Assembly: GCF_021272345.1 (NCBI RefSeq)
Contig: NZ_JAJSDQ010000002.1
Coordinates: 186,001 to 250,000 of the forward strand
Reading direction: 5' to 3'
DNA: 64,000 nucleotides
Source: Ornithinimicrobium sediminis
Lineage (GTDB): Bacteria > Actinomycetota > Actinomycetes > Actinomycetales > Dermatophilaceae
Shown: in pieces, positions 61,183-64,000 of the stretch
How the letters are laid out: every line of letters begins with the position of its first letter
How positions within the stretch are numbered: the first letter of the stretch is position 1
Position numbers and translations under genes: made by a program
Notes under the pieces: generated by a model
What the model saw: the letters and a program-made list of their open reading frames with translations, nothing else
Database searches by the model: none
What the model was told of the DNA's origin: nothing

Positions 61183-62579
61183 AGGGGGGAGGTCTCCTGG
61201 CTGTCTGTGCTGCCGGAGACCTCCGACGGTGCCGGCGACTCCTCGGCAGCGCTCTGCGCCGCGGACCGGTCCGGGTCCTGCGCCCGCAGGTCGTGCACCA
61301 CGTCCTCGGGCATGCCGTACAGGTCCTGCAGCCGGGTGCGCTCGTCCAGCCCCTCCCCGAGACGGACGACCGGGATCGTCTCGGTGGGGTCGGAGGGGGA
61401 GTCCTCGTCGGTCTCCAGCGGTCCCTGTGCCGGCTCGTGCCCAGAGGGCTGCCCGGTCCCAGGGTCGGCGGTGTCCGCCTCCGTCTCCGCACCGGCGGGC
61501 GACCGGTGCGCAGGCACGTCCTCCGCCTGGTTGAGCTCCTGCTCGCCCTCCGCCCTGTCGATCTCCTGTTCGGTCTCCTCCTCAGGGTCGTTCGCGGGGC
61601 TGGTCTCCACGACGTGCTCCACCGGCGCAGCCGGCACCAGGGAGTCGTCGGCCGAGGTCAGCCGGTCGAGCTTGCGGAGCTGGTCGACCCTGTCGCGGAC
61701 CGTCTCCTCGTCGCCTGCGCCCACCGCAGCGGCAAGGCCCCTGATGAGGCGCATCTCGGACGCAAGGCGGGCGCGGGTCAGCAGGTGCGGGTCGGGACGC
61801 TGGGACCGTGCGAGCGCGTAGCTCTCCAGCACGCTGTCCACAGCAGCCGGCGTGGCCTGCTGTACGAGCAGGGCGAAGTCCTCGGCAGGGTCGGTGACGC
61901 TGGCCTGTCCCCAGTTGGTGAGAGCCACGACGCGGCCGGTGGAGGCGTCGTTCTCGGAGAAGGCGACACGGAAGGCCCAGCCGTCCAGGGACCCATGGAC
62001 CGGAGTGCTGGCGAAGTGCCAGAGGGCCGGCGCCTCGAAGGCATGCTCCCAGCGGGCGAGCAGCCCGGTCGGCACACGACCGGTCTCTGCCGCGCGGTCC
62101 AGCTCGGACAGCCGACGCTCGCGGTGGGCGGCAGCGTCGAAGACGGGCACACCGAACTCCTCGAAGAGCCCGGCCGAGATGTTGTGGACCGCCGCGACGG
62201 CCCGTCCGATGGCGCTGGCCAGGCCAGGACCGGCCGGCAGCGTGTGCAGGTTGAGGTTTGCTCCCTCGACGTACGGGAAGACCGCGGCCCTCCCGTGGTC
62301 ACCGGCCGTGGCATACCCGGTCGCCACCGGCACTTTGAACGGGAGATGTCTCCCGAGCTGGCGGACGAGCACGTCGTTGCGCTCCAGGTCGGCGGCAGCG
62401 GCGGCCGTCAACGGAGCGACGACGAGCCAGCGTCGGCCGGTCGAGTCCTCCACCAGTGCTGTCTGGTGTCCGGCGGGTTCGGCCTCCGGGCCTCGGTGCA
62501 GCTCCTGCACCGAGACGGGCTTCATGCCGGGCACGGCAGCACAGGCGAGTCCTGCGAGGGCAAGGTCGCTGCGGGTCAC
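61056..62579 (-). CDS. Kinase-fold (APH-like) protein lacking catalytic Asp residues, with long acidic tail
   Basis: A 507-residue protein with an aminoglycoside-phosphotransferase/macrolide 2-phosphotransferase-like fold in about residues 1-300 (e.g. RRWLVVAPLTAAAAADLERN near 65 and AVFPYVEGANLNLHTLP near 120). The catalytic-loop motif, normally H-G-D, reads VHGSLDGW (His195, Ser197), and the metal-binding Asp position reads LTNWGQASVTDPAEDF (Asn222). Both catalytic Asp are replaced, so phosphotransfer is unlikely. Residues 300-507 are Glu/Asp/Pro/Ser-rich and probably disordered. Start GTG 62579 follows TACGGT 6 nt upstream. Its 3-prime 127 bp overlap adnB on the other strand. Confidence 0.85.
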   Translation of the reverse strand: MTRSDLALAGLACAAVPGMKPVSVQELHRGPEAEPAGHQTALVEDSTGRRWLVVAPLTAAAAADLERNDVLVRQLGRHLPFKVPVATGYATAGDHGRAAVFPYVEGANLNLHTLPAGPGLASAIGRAVAAVHNISAGLFEEFGVPVFDAAAHRERRLSELDRAAETGRVPTGLLARWEHAFEAPALWHFASTPVHGSLDGWAFRVAFSENDASTGRVVALTNWGQASVTDPAEDFALLVQQATPAAVDSVLESYALARSQRPDPHLLTRARLASEMRLIRGLAAAVGAGDEETVRDRVDQLRKLDRLTSADDSLVPAAPVEHVVETSPANDPEEETEQEIDRAEGEQELNQAEDVPAHRSPAGAETEADTADPGTGQPSGHEPAQGPLETDEDSPSDPTETIPVVRLGEGLDERTRLQDLYGMPEDVVHDLRAQDPDRSAAQSAAEESPAPSEVSGSTDSQETSPLHEGRTEVPPDSEPTDGDDGSADASEAPPDARPDGAAPPPSR

Positions 62580-62591
62580 ACGGCCACCGTA
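62580..62591 (-). promoter_or_regulatory. Leaderless promoter -10 of the kinase-fold gene
   Basis: Minus-strand TACGGT (62591-62586), 6 nt, then GTG at 62579. Confidence 0.58.
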
Positions 62592-62647
62592 GGACGTCGA
62601 CCCGCGCATTCGCCGCAGGCGAGGCCGCTGGCGGTCCGGATCGGTCT

Positions 62648-62659
62648 TAGAGTGATGGT
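62648..62659 (+). promoter_or_regulatory. Leaderless promoter -10 of nudC
   Basis: TAGAGT at 62648-62653, 6 nt, then GTG at 62660. Confidence 0.6.
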
Positions 62660-63625
62660 GTGAGCAACGCGGACGAGACCTTGTTCGACCTCTCGCTCGC
62701 GCGGGGCACCCTCGACCGTGTCGGCAACGCCCGTCGGGACACCGAGCTGGTCAGGCAGGCCCTCGGGCGTTCGGGCACACGTGTCTACGACCTCGTCGAG
62801 GGCAAGGTCCGCACCTGCAGGGTGGACGGCCTTCTCCGGCTGGTGCCCCGGGCGCCCGAGGTCGCCGACGCCGGCCGTCTGACGCTCTACCTGGGGCGTG
62901 ACGACCAGGAACGGGACCATATCGCCGTCGTCCGGGCCGACGCCGACCCGGAGCGACCCGACGCCCGCGCCAAGGGGTGGCGCAACCTGCGGGAGGCAGG
63001 TGCCGAGCTGGGGGCGACCGACGCCGGCATCCTCACCAGTGCGGTCGCCCTCGCCAACTGGCACGCCCGCCACCCTCGCTGCCCACGGTGCGGGGCCGAG
63101 ACGACGCCCGCCCAGGGGGGCTGGGTCCGGTTCTGCGATAACGACGGCTCCGAGCACCACCCCCGCACGGACACCGCCGTGATCGTCGCGGTCACGGACA
63201 CCCAGGACAGGATCCTGCTGGCGCGTGGGCCGCACTGGCCCGAGGGTCGTATGTCGGTGCTCGCGGGCTTCGTCGAGGCGGGCGAGTCGCTCGAGGCTGC
63301 CGTGGCCCGCGAGGTGCGCGAGGAGGTCGGCCTCACGGTGCGCGACGTGACCTACCGCGGCAACCAGCCGTGGCCCTTCCCCGCCTCCCTCATGGTCGGC
63401 TTCACCGCGCGCACCCTGGAGGAGGAGCTCGTCCTGGACGAACGGGAGATCGCGGAGGCCGCGTGGTTCGCCCGCGGGGAGCTCGGCTGGTCGGTGCGCT
63501 CGGGCCGGGTGGCGCTGCCTCCACGGGTGTCCATCGCCCGACGCCTGATCGAGGACTGGAACGGCGGCCCGATCGAGCAGCTCGCGGAGCCCGCGGGGCC
63601 GTTCCGTGGTCGCGACGCATCGTGA
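62660..63625 (+). CDS. nudC: NAD(H) diphosphatase NudC
   Basis: Hydrolyses NADH/NAD+ and, in studied homologues, removes NAD caps from RNA; 321 residues. An N-terminal domain is followed by a zinc-ribbon region (HPRCPRCGAETTPAQGGW then FCDNDGSEHHPRTD), in which the second pair is C-x-x-D rather than C-x-x-C. The Nudix box is complete (GFVEAGESLEAAVAREVREE continuing VGL). The family signature SQPWPFPxS appears as NQPWPFPAS. The stop overlaps uvrD2 (GTGA). Confidence 0.93.
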   Translation: MSNADETLFDLSLARGTLDRVGNARRDTELVRQALGRSGTRVYDLVEGKVRTCRVDGLLRLVPRAPEVADAGRLTLYLGRDDQERDHIAVVRADADPERPDARAKGWRNLREAGAELGATDAGILTSAVALANWHARHPRCPRCGAETTPAQGGWVRFCDNDGSEHHPRTDTAVIVAVTDTQDRILLARGPHWPEGRMSVLAGFVEAGESLEAAVAREVREEVGLTVRDVTYRGNQPWPFPASLMVGFTARTLEEELVLDEREIAEAAWFARGELGWSVRSGRVALPPRVSIARRLIEDWNGGPIEQLAEPAGPFRGRDAS

Positions 63626-64000
63626 GTGCTGCGGCACCCGGCAGCCCTGAGGAGGTGCTGCAGGACCTCGACCCCGAGCAGCGAGAGGTCGCCGCCCACC
63701 CGCTGGGGCCGATGGTGGTGCTGGCCGGTGCGGGCACGGGCAAGACCCGGGCCATCACGCACCGCATCGCCTACGGCGTGCGGACGGGTGCGCTGCAGGC
63801 CCCCCGGGTGCTCGCTGTGACGTTCACGGCCCGCGCTGCGGGCGAGATGCGCACACGTCTGCGGTCCCTGGGTGTGCCTGGTGTCCAGGCACGGACCTTC
63901 CACGCCGCTGCCCTGCGTCAGCTGCACTTCTTCTGGCCCCAGGCCGTCGGGGGACCACCTCCGGAGGTGCTCGCACACAAGGCGCCGGCCATCGCCGAGG
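63622..64000 (+). CDS. uvrD2: ATP-dependent DNA helicase UvrD2, N-terminal part
   Basis: The first 126 residues of a superfamily I helicase; the rest lies beyond the window. Walker A AGAGTGKTRAITHRI is near residue 40, preceded by the Q-motif LDPEQREVAAHP and followed by motif Ia TFTARAAGEMRTRLR and ARTFHAAALRQLHF. Order adnB-nudC-uvrD2 is as in mycobacteria, which supports UvrD2 rather than PcrA. The GTG overlaps the nudC stop (GTGA), so the two are co-translated. Confidence 0.9.
   Translation, partial: MSAAAPGSPEEVLQDLDPEQREVAAHPLGPMVVLAGAGTGKTRAITHRIAYGVRTGALQAPRVLAVTFTARAAGEMRTRLRSLGVPGVQARTFHAAALRQLHFFWPQAVGGPPPEVLAHKAPAIAE

Noticed and set aside
61056-62579. Macrolide or aminoglycoside resistance kinase
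   Set aside because: Both catalytic Asp positions are changed (Ser197, Asn222), and the gene position is a conserved DNA-repair locus, so a resistance call would be misleading.

Overview
The window is very GC-rich, with GC-rich third codon positions, frequent GTG starts and many GTGA/ATGA gene overlaps. Gene content (a MshB-type deacetylase, AdnA/AdnB, DUF3117, DUF3107, a DtxR/IdeR-like operator, actinobacterial-type NudC and TatB) points to an actinomycete, probably a member of Micrococcales near Intrasporangiaceae/Ornithinimicrobiaceae. It is chromosomal core and shell sequence. I saw no rRNA, tRNA, CRISPR array, insertion sequence, prophage or attachment site. Fifty-nine protein genes are supported, two of them cut by the window edges.

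Layout. 1-6.5 kb: truncated cyclopropane-fatty-acid synthase, secreted subtilisin-like protease, GNAT, DUF2252 and PPOX genes. 6.4-10.2 kb: a minus-strand unit of ectoine synthase (with no ectA or ectB in the window), a Kef-type antiporter and a GMC oxidoreductase. 10.2-13.9 kb: universal stress protein, luciferase-like flavin oxidoreductase and a GH13 trehalose-synthase-like enzyme. 13.9-17.8 kb: an iron ABC importer behind a DtxR/IdeR-like box. 17.8-24.6 kb: a minus-strand peptide ABC importer (dppABCDF) ending in a class I amidotransferase. 24.8-30.8 kb: mutT, typA, mshB-like, flavin reductase, VanW protein and 7Fe ferredoxin. 30.9-37.4 kb: citrate synthase, dapE, a LOG-family gene, a DivIVA-like protein, an SRPBCC protein, tag and a mannosyltransferase-like membrane protein. 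37.5-39.1 kb: a paaX/paaG-like pair. 39.2-45.6 kb: DUF3117, O-methyltransferase, sigE-type ECF sigma factor, HtrA-like protease, tatB, mrp, DUF1003 and an MgtE-N/CBS protein. 45.7-51.2 kb: a small ORF, a YflT-like protein, aminopeptidase P, a ThrE-like exporter, a lipoprotein and a PHP phosphoesterase. 51.2-64 kb: DEAD-box helicase, ferritin-like protein, DUF3107, TetR, adnA-adnB, a kinase-fold protein with missing catalytic residues, nudC and the start of uvrD2.

Two long stretches are collinear with Mycobacterium tuberculosis from memory: mutT2-typA-mshB-fdxC-dapE-LOG-Rv1209-tagA-Rv1220c-sigE-htrA-tatB-mrp-Rv1231c/Rv1232c, and rhlE-Rv3210c-TB9.4-Rv3208-adnA-adnB-nudC-uvrD2. The differences from that order are the informative part: no anti-sigma gene between sigE and htrA, and a degenerate kinase-fold gene between adnB and nudC.

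The best regulatory observation is a recurring start-site module, TANNNT (or NANNNT) followed by 6-8 bases and then directly ATG or GTG. It precedes about nineteen genes and predicts leaderless mRNAs; I used it to choose several starts. I found no clearly novel multi-gene system. The strongest leads are the kinase-fold protein with both catalytic Asp residues replaced, the ectC-antiporter-oxidoreductase unit, the sigma factor without an adjacent anti-sigma gene, the soluble MgtE-N/CBS plus DUF1003 pair, and apparent enrichment of the word GGCATAC/GTATGCC.
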